From Paulinella micropora (lineage: Eukaryota > Cercozoa > Imbricatea > Euglyphida): a stretch of 64,000 nt of DNA. Location: assembly GCA_009731375.1 (NCBI GenBank), contig BJOX01000311.1, positions 464,538-528,537 on the forward strand. Direction: 5' to 3'. Within the stretch, counting starts at the first letter, position 1; each line of letters opens with the position of its first letter. Both the position numbers and the translations under genes were made by a program. Of the stretch, positions 53,595 through 62,536 are shown in pieces. The notes under the pieces are model-generated. The model saw only the letters and a list, made by a program, of their open reading frames with translations, ran no database searches and was not told the DNA's origin.

Positions 53595-53761
53595 TAAGGT
53601 CAGGAAGGACCAATTTGACATTGTCATTTCGTGGCACATCAACGGATAACATTTTGAATGTTATATATTTTCAAATATAAAATTTTCAAAAAAATTAAAT
53701 AAATATTAATAAAATAATAAATATTTTTTATTAAACTTTTTATATATCCATATAATATAAT

Positions 53762-54070
53762 ATGAGTATAAGGGGACGAAAACCAACCGCACCAAGCATT
53801 CAACCGCCTAGCCAAACTATAAGAAACCCAGACGGCACAACGACCTATATTCGCTATTATCCAAAGGCATTAAAAAACGGCAACATCGTTTATAATAAAT
53901 ACATTCAAACCCTCAAACACGCAACACCACAACAAAAGACCACTCAGAAAAAAATCAAGGGTAAAATGATCAAAGAGATAAAGCCCGCGTTGCTAAATTA
54001 TAGTGTTGAAGAATTCAACAAGATTAAGCCTTTATTGGAAAATAAACAAATCCTTCAATTTGTAAATTAG
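53762..54070 (+). CDS. Unknown basic protein, 102 aa
   Basis: MSIRGRKPTAPSIQPPSQTI, then RNPDGTTTYIRYYPKALKNG, a Lys-rich middle and a helical end FNKIKPLLENKQILQFVN. Complete frame in the unique core, starting 166 bp inside the left arm edge and divergent from the left helicase. Upstream AT-rich TTTTTATATATCC ... TAATATG resembles the region before 54558. No family recognised. Confidence 0.55.
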   Translation: MSIRGRKPTAPSIQPPSQTIRNPDGTTTYIRYYPKALKNGNIVYNKYIQTLKHATPQQKTTQKKIKGKMIKEIKPALLNYSVEEFNKIKPLLENKQILQFVN

Positions 54071-54136
54071 ATAAAAAAGAAATCTATTTTTTTTATCGTG
54101 TTGTTTATTCTGTTGTTTTCGTCAAAAACGAAAACA

Positions 54137-54481
54137 TTATATTGTTTTCGTCAAAGCATAATATAATTCGTTTTTCGTCGTGCTATAATATTCCCCGTCA
54201 TCGTCGTCGTTTTTAATTACCTTCAACACATTACAATAATATTCAAAATGTGTAATTTGGAATATCCTTACTTCAATTAATGATAAATCTTCAATTCTAT
54301 TTTTAATTTTTCCTTCCAAGTGTCCAACGTATTTCACATCGTTCAACGCATACCTCATATTTTTCTTCGTCCATTGCTCGCGGGCTCCCGTAAATTCACA
54401 AATCAAATTCACCACGACCTCGGGCAAATTGCTCTCTCGCATCAGATAAACATACGCCATTTTATATATGTGGTTGCTCAT
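54137..54481 (-). CDS. F-box-like small protein, 114 aa
   Basis: MSNHIYKMAYVYLMRESNLP continues EVVVNLICEFTGAREQW, an LP.vv..I..F pattern like the first helix of an F-box. The remainder is helical with an acidic NDDDDGEYYS and no zinc ligands. It starts immediately after the conserved 29-bp motif. It resembles the N-terminal half of the 75-residue protein in the inverted arms. Possible ubiquitin-ligase adaptor; weak evidence. Confidence 0.45.
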   Translation of the reverse strand: MSNHIYKMAYVYLMRESNLPEVVVNLICEFTGAREQWTKKNMRYALNDVKYVGHLEGKIKNRIEDLSLIEVRIFQITHFEYYCNVLKVIKNDDDDGEYYSTTKNELYYALTKTI

Positions 54482-54510
54482 TTCTTTAATATATAATTCA
54501 CATATCTTTG
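54482..54510 (-). promoter_or_regulatory. Conserved pre-ATG motif of the F-box-like gene
   Basis: On the minus strand CAAAGATATGTGAATTATAT then ATTAAAGAA directly before ATG 54481. Matches the motif at 53566-53594, 57696-57723 and 59546-59574, in sequence that is otherwise unique, so conservation is not due to the inverted repeat. Confidence 0.75.
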
Positions 54511-54557
54511 AATATAATATATAAGAAAAAAAAGATTCGTTTATATATCCTTATTAT

Positions 54558-54740
54558 ATGTCGTGTGTCTATTGTAAGCATTCAAACATTCATATTGTTG
54601 TTGATAATGTCGGCTTTTGTAGCCTTAAATGTTTAATAACACATCTATTAAGGAATAACCCGTCTAACATTACGCCCTCTATTACAAATGAAATATTAGA
54701 CAACATAAACCCTTATACCATTATTCGCCCAGTTCGTTGA
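54558..54740 (+). CDS. FCS-type zinc-finger small protein, 60 aa
   Basis: MSCVYCKHSNIHIVVDNVGF followed by CSLKCLITHLL gives C-x2-C ... C-x3-C, an FCS-like zinc module, and a helical tail. Short but complete, with upstream TTTATATATCC as in 53762. Its 3' end overlaps the end of the convergent YqaJ-like gene by 20 bp. Protein-contact or regulatory role possible. Confidence 0.5.
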   Translation: MSCVYCKHSNIHIVVDNVGFCSLKCLITHLLRNNPSNITPSITNEILDNINPYTIIRPVR

Positions 54741-55319
54741 TAGTGTTATCAACCTCTTTTAATATCCATAACACCAACGCCTTATCGTATTCAACGAAAT
54801 ATAAATTAATATCCCCATCTACAACTTCACAAAAAACACAAGTTGATAATTTAGATAAATACATATAAATTTGTAATTGATATGTTCCCATATCTTAATA
54901 CCATATGTTTTGTTGCTCCTTATTTTTACTTCTAAAATTGATTTGAATACATCAAAATTAATAATCCCGTCAATTATTCCATATATACAATATTTTTCAT
55001 TCATTGGTTTTCTGTAAGACTTTTGAAAACTTGATATATTGTATATTTCGCTTAAGTAATTAATAACGATCGCCTCATTCTTTAACCCGTTGCTCAAATG
55101 GTCGCCGTGGTCCTTTAATTTAACATACATTTCATTTTCTATTTTATGGACTTTCGGCATATGTGGTAATTTTCTTTTTTTCATTTTTATTTTTGTTGTT
55201 TCCAAATGTGGAAATTCCCTTTTAGCAAATTCATAAATATATCTTTTTTCGTGTTCGTTCAAAAAAAGAATTTTTGCTATTTCTCCCGCGTATATAACTT
55301 TCATCCGTATATTACGCAT
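54721..55319 (-). pseudogene. YqaJ/lambda-exonuclease-like recombination nuclease, one frameshift
   Basis: The N-terminal frame to 54819 has a basic middle KMKKRKLPHMPKVHK, then LSNGLKNEAIVINYLSEIY and CIYGIIDGIINFDVFKSILE with VKIRSN: the Asp and Glu-x-Lys of a PD-(D/E)XK nuclease. A one-base shift near 54885 leads into TYQLQIYMYLSKLSTCVFC and VVDGDINLYFVEYDKALVL, the Q-x-Q-x-Y motif and C-terminal strand of the YqaJ family. Such enzymes resect DNA ends for single-strand annealing and are common in large DNA viruses. Its start overlaps the stop of the next gene by 8 bp. Confidence 0.7.
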
Positions 55320-56094
55320 TTAATAATATTTCCGCAAATTCATCAACATTATTGATTGGCTTCAATATTTCGGGGTGTGCTGTCTTAATACGATTGTATT
55401 TTAATTTCACATATTTCTCAATAAGTTCATATCGGTCGTGTCTGTCTTTCAATAATTGATTTAATGGCATATTTTGGCGTATCATAAAATCTTTTACTCG
55501 TTCATATTTTGATAATATATCATCATATAATATCTCTGTTGTATCGCTCGCGGTGTCGTCGGTGGCCTCGCATGTATTGCTTTCAATGACCATGGCGGTC
55601 TTGGCGGGTTCAATAATTTCGCCTTCAACATCCTTCATAGATAATAGATAAATTAGCCGTTTATTTTCCCGCCGTAATTCCTTAATTTTATCTTTCAAAT
55701 GTTTTTCATTGTCTTTATACTTTATTATTGCCTTTGTCATTTTAGCATGTTTTTTAGCATTTTCAATTAAAGTGCGGTGTAATGATTTCGTTTTAATTAT
55801 AAATTTTTTCATTATTACATCGTTTTTGGAAACAACATTTTTTATATCCAAATTATATTTCATCGTCATTTTTAACGATATTTCCAATAACAAACCCCTT
55901 AATAATAAACCGCATTTTGTCCCCTCTCGTATCGTAGTCATAGCGGGTATTGTATGGATAATAACCTCATAACCTCCTTTTATGTCGTGTATTTTACCAT
56001 CATCACGCACGATATATTTATCGTAGTTTGAACGATACATTTTTTCATACAAATCGGGGTCGTTGTCAATATAACTACTTCCACAATCACACAT
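55312..56094 (-). CDS. Coiled-coil protein of unknown function, 260 aa
   Basis: MCDCGSSYIDNDPDLYEKMY opens with a Cys pair; a long basic coiled coil spans about residues 95-150 (MTKAIIKYKDNEKHLKDKIK; ELRRENKRLIYLLSMKDVEG). An acidic Thr-rich linker and a helical end follow. An intact frame whose stop overlaps the YqaJ-like start (8 bp), suggesting a two-gene unit in which this protein partners the nuclease, perhaps as an annealing or loading factor. No family recognised. Confidence 0.55.
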   Translation of the reverse strand: MCDCGSSYIDNDPDLYEKMYRSNYDKYIVRDDGKIHDIKGGYEVIIHTIPAMTTIREGTKCGLLLRGLLLEISLKMTMKYNLDIKNVVSKNDVIMKKFIIKTKSLHRTLIENAKKHAKMTKAIIKYKDNEKHLKDKIKELRRENKRLIYLLSMKDVEGEIIEPAKTAMVIESNTCEATDDTASDTTEILYDDILSKYERVKDFMIRQNMPLNQLLKDRHDRYELIEKYVKLKYNRIKTAHPEILKPINNVDEFAEILLNA

Positions 56095-56219
56095 TCTTCG
56101 TTGGTTTGAAAAATCGTTTTTTGCTTAAAGATTTTCTAAATCTTTGTATATTATACTATATAAAAAACTCATTTTTCTAAAATATATATTAAAGATATGG
56201 CTTATAATATATAACAAAA

Positions 56220-56594
56220 ATGGATACACAATTAATTAAATGTATTTATGGCAACCATAGCAAACCAGAAAATGAGTTTGTTGGAAAACGCGGGCAAATG
56301 GTCCGTGCGTGCGCGGATTGTAGAAGAATAAAGGGTAATTCCGTTAAAAGACTATTAACAACACCACCACCAGAAAATATGAAAGTTTGTAATAATTGTA
56401 GAATAATTAAACCAATTAATGAATTTATGAAGGACAAAAAAGAAATTAATAAATGTGCTAATTGTCGGGAGTATATGAAAGAATGGCGGGCTAAAACTAA
56501 CCATTATGAAAAATATAAAGAATACAACCGCAATTATAACCGCGAATATATGAAGACTTACAAAAAAAACAAACCAAAGCAATCATTGGAATAA
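56220..56594 (+). CDS. Zinc-binding protein with repeated CxxC units, 124 aa
   Basis: Two similar cysteine modules: CIYGNHSKPENEFVGKRGQM ... ACADCRRIKG, then VCNNCRIIKPINEFMKDKKE ... KCANCREYMKEW, and a basic Tyr/Asn-rich tail YEKYKEYNRNYNREYMKTYK. The pattern 'C..C...k...eF......  C..CR.y...w' is common in short giant-virus proteins and phage HNH accessory proteins. Upstream ATATTAAAGATATGGCTTAT carries part of the shared promoter motif. Likely nucleic-acid binding. Confidence 0.6.
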   Translation: MDTQLIKCIYGNHSKPENEFVGKRGQMVRACADCRRIKGNSVKRLLTTPPPENMKVCNNCRIIKPINEFMKDKKEINKCANCREYMKEWRAKTNHYEKYKEYNRNYNREYMKTYKKNKPKQSLE

Positions 56595-56716
56595 TATTGA
56601 AATTGGTCAATAACGAGTTATTGACATTTGTCCGCAAGCGGACTAAATTATGGTTTTTTTTGTTAGACCAAAAAATTATGATTATCGTTTTTATAATGTT
56701 TTTATTTGGTTTTTAT

Positions 56717-57193
56717 ATGATGAATTGCTCAGGGTGTAAGGTTAGAAAACCTTATTTAGATTATAAATATTGTATCCAGTGCCGTGAATATCAGAAGAAT
56801 TACCCGCGGGATAAATACAACCAATCACGGCGGAAATGGTATCATAAACGAAAACAAAGGGAACAACAAAAAAAAGAACAACAACAACAAGCGGGCGACG
56901 GCTTTGAACCAAAACCACTTATAAGGCACGACACGACAGAATTTGATTTGGATGAATTATTATTAGAAAGCGACGAATTCAACAAACTCAAAGCACAATG
57001 TGATAACTTAAAAAAACGACAGGATAAACAACACGAAAATTATATTATAAACACAGACCAAATAGGAGATTTTATTGCTTATTTACAATGTCAAATTATG
57101 AACCTTCAAACATACAGAACCAACAACAAAGAAGAAATTAAAGCAATTCATGACAAATTGAATAAACTTAAAAAACAAATAAAAAATGTATAA
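56717..57193 (+). CDS. Cys-rich N-terminus plus coiled coil, 158 aa
   Basis: From Met 56717: MMNCSGCKVRKPYLDYKYCI with QCREYQKNYP, a single version of the cysteine module in the preceding gene, then Gln/Lys-rich REQQKKEQQQQAGDGFEPKP and a coiled-coil end (FNKLKAQCDNLKKRQDKQHE). The frame is open upstream to 56597 but that part would be hydrophobic and precedes the conserved module, so the later Met is preferred. Probably a paralogue or partner of 56220-56594. Confidence 0.5.
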   Translation: MMNCSGCKVRKPYLDYKYCIQCREYQKNYPRDKYNQSRRKWYHKRKQREQQKKEQQQQAGDGFEPKPLIRHDTTEFDLDELLLESDEFNKLKAQCDNLKKRQDKQHENYIINTDQIGDFIAYLQCQIMNLQTYRTNNKEEIKAIHDKLNKLKKQIKNV

Positions 57194-57239
57194 AAATATA
57201 TAAGACATTCTATATAGTGCCGTCTATATAGGGTGGTCT

Positions 57240-57660
57240 ATGTCGTCGTCTCCGCGACGCTCTTTGGGCAACAAATTCAATCAAATAATTGAAACGATTG
57301 AAAACGAAGACGGTGCGGAAATATTGACATATTTGGATATATTACAATTATACATAAATTCAAAAATTAACGGGTATATCATTGACAACCCCGATTTTGA
57401 AGCCGATGGAATTTATAGCAATCAATCCATTTCATGAGTTGAAGTTGATGAACGATAAAAATCTTATTAATGGCTTATATATTACTTTAAACCAACTTAA
57501 AGAAATTGGAAACATATATGATTTTAAAGAAGTAAGAAATATTATTGATGTGGCAGAAGGTTATCATAAAAAAGGTTATCCTTGGCTAATGGACAATGTA
57601 ATTGACATAAGCAAAAGAATTGATATTATTAAAAAAAGAAATAATCTAATTTGTAGTTAG
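57240..57660 (+). pseudogene. Unknown helical protein, probable frameshift
   Basis: Frame 57240-57437 (MSSSPRRSLGNKFNQIIETI ... DNPDFEADGIYSNQSI) and frame 57382-57660 (FHELKLMNDKNLINGLYITL ... GYHKKGYPWLMDNVIDISKR) join near 57425 into about 140 residues; the first is too short and the second starts mid-helix. No family recognised. Confidence 0.4.
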
Positions 57661-57695
57661 CACCGCAAAATTAATTAATTTTTTTTAATGTGTTT

Positions 57696-57723
57696 CAAAG
57701 ATATGGAATTATATATTAAAGAA
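57696..57723 (+). promoter_or_regulatory. Conserved pre-ATG motif of the zinc-finger nuclease
   Basis: CAAAGATATGGAATTATATA then TTAAAGAA ends directly at ATG 57724. This fixes the start at 57724 rather than the in-frame ATG at 57688, which lies upstream of the motif. Confidence 0.75.
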
Positions 57724-59507
57724 ATGAGAATTATATGTTATACCAATATGAGCAATATCATATGTGAATTATGCGAAAAACCATTTTCAACAAATAGCAC
57801 TTTGAAAACACATATTAAACAGGTTCATGACAAAATTAAGGACGTTAAATGCGAATTATGCGATTACAAATGTTCTACGGATGGCGATTTGAAGAAACAT
57901 ATTAAACAGTTTCATGACAAAATCAAGGATATTGAATGTGAATTATGCGATTACAAATGTTCCACGAATAGCACCTTGAAACGACACATTAAAGCAGTTC
58001 ATGACAAAGTCAAGGATTTCAATGTGATAAATGTGAATTCATTTGTTCAACGAATGGCAATTTGAAGACACATATTAAAATAGTTCATGACAAAGTCAAG
58101 GATATTCAATGTGGTAAATGTGATATGGCTTTTTCAACAAACGGCAGTTTAAAGACACATATTAAACAGGTTCATGACAAAATCAAGGACATTCAATGTG
58201 GGCAATGCGATTACAAATGTTCAACGAATACCAGTTTAAAGCAACACATTAAATCAGTTCATAGTAAAATCAAAGATTTTCAATGCGATAAATGTGAATA
58301 CATTTGTTCAACAAATGGCAATTTGAAGACACATATTAAGCAGGTTCATGAGAAAATCAAGGATGTTCAATGTGATAAATGTGATATGGCTTTTTCAACA
58401 AATAGCAGTTTAAAGACACATATTAAACAGGTTCATGACAAAATCAAGGATATTCCATGCGATAAATGCGATTACAAATGTTCAACAAACGGCAGTTTAA
58501 AGACACATATTAAACAGGTTCATGAGAAAATCAAAGACATTCAATGCGAATTATGTGATATGACTTTTTCAACAAATAGCGATCTAAAACGACACATAAA
58601 ACAGGGTCATGACAAAATTAAGGACATTAAATGCGAATTATGCGAATACAAATGTTCAACAAATAGCAGTTTGAAGATACATATTAAAATAGTTCATGAC
58701 AAAGTCAAGGATATTCAATGCGAATTATGTGATATGGCTTTTTCAACAAATAGCAGTTTAAAAATACATATTAAACAGGTTCATGACAAAATCAAGGATT
58801 TTCCATGCGATAAATGCGATTACAAATGTTCAACAAACGGCAGTTTAAAGACACATATTAAACAGGTTCATGAGAAAATCAAAGACATTCAATGCGATAA
58901 ATGCGATTACGAGTGTTCAATGAATACCAGTTTAAAAATACATATTAAACAGGTTCATGACAAAATCAAAGATATTAAATGCGAATTATGTGATTACGAA
59001 TGTTCAGAAAATAGCAGTTTGAAGACACATATTAAACAGGTTCATGACAAAATCAAAGACTTTCAATGTGATAAATGCGAATACAAATGTTCAACAAATG
59101 GCTGTTTGAAGACACATATAAAAGTATGCACAGGTGAAATGAAGTGTTCAAGCGGTGAATATAAAATTATGGAAATATTGAAGACATTACATATTGAATA
59201 CGAATATAATTCAAGTCATGCGGTTAAAGGCGTAAAAAATAGATTACTTAAATGGGACTTTATTATAAAAAATAACGATTGTATGTATTTTATTGAATAT
59301 GACGGGATACAACACTATGAGCCCGTGCGATTTGGTGGAATGACAAAAGAGCAATCGTTGAAGGCTTTTGAAATGCAACAGAAAAACGATATTATCAAAA
59401 ATGAATATTGTATTAATAACGATTATCCATTGTTAAGGATTAAATATGGTGATAACGAGTGGGAGACTAAATTGACAGACTTTTTAACATTGTATGAGTT
59501 GATTTGA
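57724..59507 (+). CDS. Sixteen C2H2 zinc fingers fused to a Vsr/PD-(D/E)XK-like nuclease, one frameshift
   Basis: About 594 residues. Sixteen fingers of exactly 29 residues follow C-x2-C-x12-H-x4-H (for example CELCDYKCSTNSTLKRHIKA then VH), linked by DKIKDI-type linkers. In the last finger the second His is replaced by Cys. A one-T deletion near 58018 (GATTTCAA where sister repeats have GATTTTCAA) splits fingers 3 and 4. Helix position -1 is almost always Thr and +3 mostly Ser/Thr, so the fingers are close copies. The last ~120 residues read EYKIMEILKTLHIEYEYNSS, LLKWDFIIKNNDCMYFIEYD with GIQHYEP, and NDYPLLRIKYGDN: Asp, Glu and Gln-x-His of a very-short-patch-like endonuclease fold. Likely binds and cuts a long or repetitive DNA site. 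Confidence 0.8.
57763..59125 (+). repeat. 87-bp coding tandem repeats (zinc-finger array)
   Basis: Sixteen DNA units of 87 bp with strongly conserved segments (ACACATATTAAACAGGTTCA, GACAAAATCAAGGA). The uniformity at DNA level indicates recent tandem expansion or gene conversion within the array. Confidence 0.9.
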
Positions 59508-59545
59508 AGCAAAGGGATTATTTTTTTTTCTTTCTTTATGTTATA

Positions 59546-59574
59546 CAAAGATATGGGAATTATCTATTAAAGAA
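59546..59574 (+). promoter_or_regulatory. Conserved pre-ATG motif of right helicase
   Basis: CAAAGATATGGGAATTATCT plus ATTAAAGAA directly before ATG 59575. The arm boundary (59544) falls two bases upstream of this motif, so the motif is duplicated with the gene while further upstream DNA differs between copies. Confidence 0.75.
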
Positions 59575-62487
59575 ATGCCGAACAACAATATATTGAGAGT
59601 TGAAGATATGAGCGAGACCACGACAATGACCACGACCACGAACGCGGGAACCACCACGGGAACCAAGGCGCCCGCCGTCTATGAATTCAAAGCAACGAAC
59701 GACGAAAACAAAAACCCGTGGGACCATGGCCCGCGACATTGTGAAAAAGTGAGGGAGTATGCGGAACTTTATGACACTCTCAATTATTCCATTGTGCGAG
59801 AGAAAATCGTGATGACCAAGGGAAAACCGACGGCGATACCAATGGGAAAAATTGGCCGTAAATACGACGCGGACTTCAACAAGCCATGGAAATTTAAGCA
59901 AGGCGAAAACATTGGGATGCGAACTGGTATATTTTCAAATGTCTCTGTGTTAGACATTGATAATAAACCCGTCAAAGACCTTAAATTTACTTCTGTTGAA
60001 ATTTTCAAAGCGATGTTATGCTTCTTTGGCAAAACGGATGAAGAAACGAAAACATTCATTAAAATGGCCCCGCGTGCGATAACTGGCGGGGGTGGTTATC
60101 ATGTCTTTCTTCCGTATTTGTCCAATGTCAAAAATATGATACAATTTCCAACAATGCGATTAAAAGGAGATGATAATGACGAATACCAAGAATTCAAATT
60201 GGACTGGGATTTGAAAAACGATTGGGGAAAAATAACATTACCACCTTCAATTCATAAGTCTGGCAAAATGTATGAGTGGAAAATGCGACCCGACAAATAT
60301 CCGCCGATTAATCCACCACAATGGCTAATACGGATGATATACGGGGCGACGTGTGTTATGGTGTGCGGGATTGAAGAAGCGTCTTTTGAAGTGTTAGACA
60401 TTCCACCTGACAATAACAAAATTACTGATGGCGACTGTTTTGATTTTTCAAGTATCATATTGAAAGATTTGCCCGCGTCCGCTGACGAATTGAAGGAGGT
60501 TGTGAAATGGATACCCGCTATTATGGCTGATAATTATACTGATTGGCAAAAAGTGCTTTGGGCAATCCGTTGGACCGCGGAGGCTTGCGAGGCTTTGAAA
60601 CACGAAACAATCAATAAAGATGTTGGTTTATCGTTGGCTATTGAATTTTCAAAACAAAGCGATAAATTTACGGGTGATGACGACATTATTGAAATGTGGA
60701 ATGCTGGCACAAAAGGATTATTAAAATACGGCTCATTGTTATACTGGGCTAAAGAAAACGGATATGAACACAAGAGGCAATCATATAAAGCCGTTGATTA
60801 TCTTGAAAAACTAATTAAGAAAGCCAAAGAAGCCGAACCCGTGGCCGAACCCGTAGCCGTGGCCGAACCTGTAGCCGTTGAACCTGTAGCCGTGGCCGAA
60901 CCCGAACCCGAACCCGTAGCGACTAACAACGGCAATTATGATTGCGAAAAATCAAAAGCCTTTATCGATGGCAATGACGATGATTATGCGGAATTTATCT
61001 ACGCGAAATATAAAAATAGGTTTATCTGCTTCAATAATGCGGTGTATGAGTTTCCGCCGAATGCTCACTTATGGGACGCGGGAGATGATGACATATTTCA
61101 TAACTTTCTGGGGTCAATCGTATTTAATGAAATGATGATATTTACCGATGTCCTTATTAGTGTTGCGATTAAAGAAAAACAACAAGAGACCGACGAGGGA
61201 AAAATGAAGCAACGCGATGAAAACATTAAAATGTATAAGAAAAAGCAAAAGCAAATGATAATTAAATTAAGGAACCATAGCCCGCGTGGTGGTATTGTGA
61301 AATGCTTAAAAGCGAAATATATGGTTAAAAAAAATCCGTTTGATATTACTTCAAATTTGGTAGGATTTAATAATGGTGTGTATGACCTTGTAAAAGGTGA
61401 ATTCCGTAATGGTAAGCCCGATGATTATGTTTGTATGAGTGTGGGTTATAATTACAAACCGCCGAACGATGAAGCAATTACCAATCTGCGAGATTTTCTG
61501 AAAAAAGTTATGCCTTATGACGATGTGCGCGAATATCTACTACAAGCGATGGCGACGGGGCTATATGGGCAACAACTCCAATATTTCTTTATTCTGACGG
61601 GGTCTGGCGGTAATGGTAAGGATACATTAATGACGAAATTATATCGTGGGATGTTGGGTGAATATTACATTAATGCTCATATCAACATTATAACAAAAGA
61701 AGCAAAAGAAAGCGATTTGAACCAAGGCTTGGCGAATTTACACAACAAACGGGCGTGCGTATTTGTTGAACCAAGTGCGAAGAAAAATCTGATAGGGTCT
61801 TCAATTAAAACTCTCACGGGGACTGATACTATTGTGGCCCGCGGATTGTATGAAAAAAACACGGAAAAAAGGAATGTGGGCACATTGTTTATGTTAGCAA
61901 ATGACATTCCATTAATTGACCATTTAGACGGCGGATGTGTCCGAAGGTTGCGTGTGGTTCCATTTCCGACATTGTTTAAATCAAAAGAAGAAATGACCAA
62001 ATTGACGGATTTGACCAATATCTATGAGGCCAATCCATATTATGAAACCGTTGATTTTATTAATGATTATAAATTATCATTGTTTCATATTTTGACGAAA
62101 TCATTTAATGACTTTGTTAAACAAGGCTATAATTTAATTGAGACCCCCGAAACAGTGTTGAAGGCTTCGTCATACTACTTAAGAAACTGCGACGACTTTA
62201 TGATGTGGTTTAATGAGTTGTATGAAAAAGCGGAAGACAAAGAATTTATACAAATTCAAGACGTGTGCGCCGAATTTAAACTGGGCGACTTATATGATAA
62301 TATGTCCAAACGAGACAGACGAATTCATAATAATAAGTTTGTTGCGGACAAAATCAAAAATCACCCCGACTTAAGGGGTTATTGTAAGGAAGAATACAAG
62401 CCGATTATTGACGGCCGACGAAAAAAATTCAGGAATGTTATTATGGGGTATAAAAAGAGACCATATAACCAAAACAACGATTTATAA
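59575..62487 (+). CDS. Primase-polymerase/SF3 helicase, D5-like (right copy)
   Basis: 970 residues, intact, with the domains given for the left copy. Upstream in-frame extension is absent here, which supports MPNNNILRVEDM as the true start. Glu421 begins the EPVAV hinge, where the left copy has Lys421. The silent change at 61065 is the only other difference noticed. Both copies being open, in a region where many genes are frameshifted, argues that this gene is under selection or recently homogenised. The gene lies directly after the zinc-finger nuclease, 67 bp downstream on the same strand. Confidence 0.9.
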   Translation: MPNNNILRVEDMSETTTMTTTTNAGTTTGTKAPAVYEFKATNDENKNPWDHGPRHCEKVREYAELYDTLNYSIVREKIVMTKGKPTAIPMGKIGRKYDADFNKPWKFKQGENIGMRTGIFSNVSVLDIDNKPVKDLKFTSVEIFKAMLCFFGKTDEETKTFIKMAPRAITGGGGYHVFLPYLSNVKNMIQFPTMRLKGDDNDEYQEFKLDWDLKNDWGKITLPPSIHKSGKMYEWKMRPDKYPPINPPQWLIRMIYGATCVMVCGIEEASFEVLDIPPDNNKITDGDCFDFSSIILKDLPASADELKEVVKWIPAIMADNYTDWQKVLWAIRWTAEACEALKHETINKDVGLSLAIEFSKQSDKFTGDDDIIEMWNAGTKGLLKYGSLLYWAKENGYEHKRQSYKAVDYLEKLIKKAKEAEPVAEPVAVAEPVAVEPVAVAEPEPEPVATNNGNYDCEKSKAFIDGNDDDYAEFIYAKYKNRFICFNNAVYEFPPNAHLWDAGDDDIFHNFLGSIVFNEMMIFTDVLISVAIKEKQQETDEGKMKQRDENIKMYKKKQKQMIIKLRNHSPRGGIVKCLKAKYMVKKNPFDITSNLVGFNNGVYDLVKGEFRNGKPDDYVCMSVGYNYKPPNDEAITNLRDFLKKVMPYDDVREYLLQAMATGLYGQQLQYFFILTGSGGNGKDTLMTKLYRGMLGEYYINAHINIITKEAKESDLNQGLANLHNKRACVFVEPSAKKNLIGSSIKTLTGTDTIVARGLYEKNTEKRNVGTLFMLANDIPLIDHLDGGCVRRLRVVPFPTLFKSKEEMTKLTDLTNIYEANPYYETVDFINDYKLSLFHILTKSFNDFVKQGYNLIETPETVLKASSYYLRNCDDFMMWFNELYEKAEDKEFIQIQDVCAEFKLGDLYDNMSKRDRRIHNNKFVADKIKNHPDLRGYCKEEYKPIIDGRRKKFRNVIMGYKKRPYNQNNDL

Positions 62488-62536
62488 AATGGGCCAACAC
62501 AGTCCCCGCTGATTAAGGATATGTAATTTTTCATAG

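Larger units (their letters stand above)
49140..53596 (-). repeat. Left arm of the large inverted repeat (4457 bp)
   Basis: Reverse complement of 59544-64000 with constant coordinate sum 113140, hence no net indel. I noticed only two differences: 52305/60835 (codon AAA versus GAA, Lys versus Glu) and 52075/61065 (GCG versus GCT, silent). The inner edge is sharp: TACAAAG is shared, the next base is not. It contains the helicase gene, two or three small genes and the 36-bp repeats. The outer end may extend further, because the right arm is cut by the window end. Confidence 0.95.

Noticed and set aside
57763-59125. Regular 87-bp direct repeats resembling a CRISPR-like or satellite array
   Set aside because: The repeats keep one open frame with C2H2 spacing in every unit and no unique spacers, so they are coding zinc fingers.
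59560-59901. 113-residue ORF on the minus strand, also at 53239-53580
   Set aside because: It is a shadow of the helicase N-terminus in another frame, duplicated by the inverted repeat.
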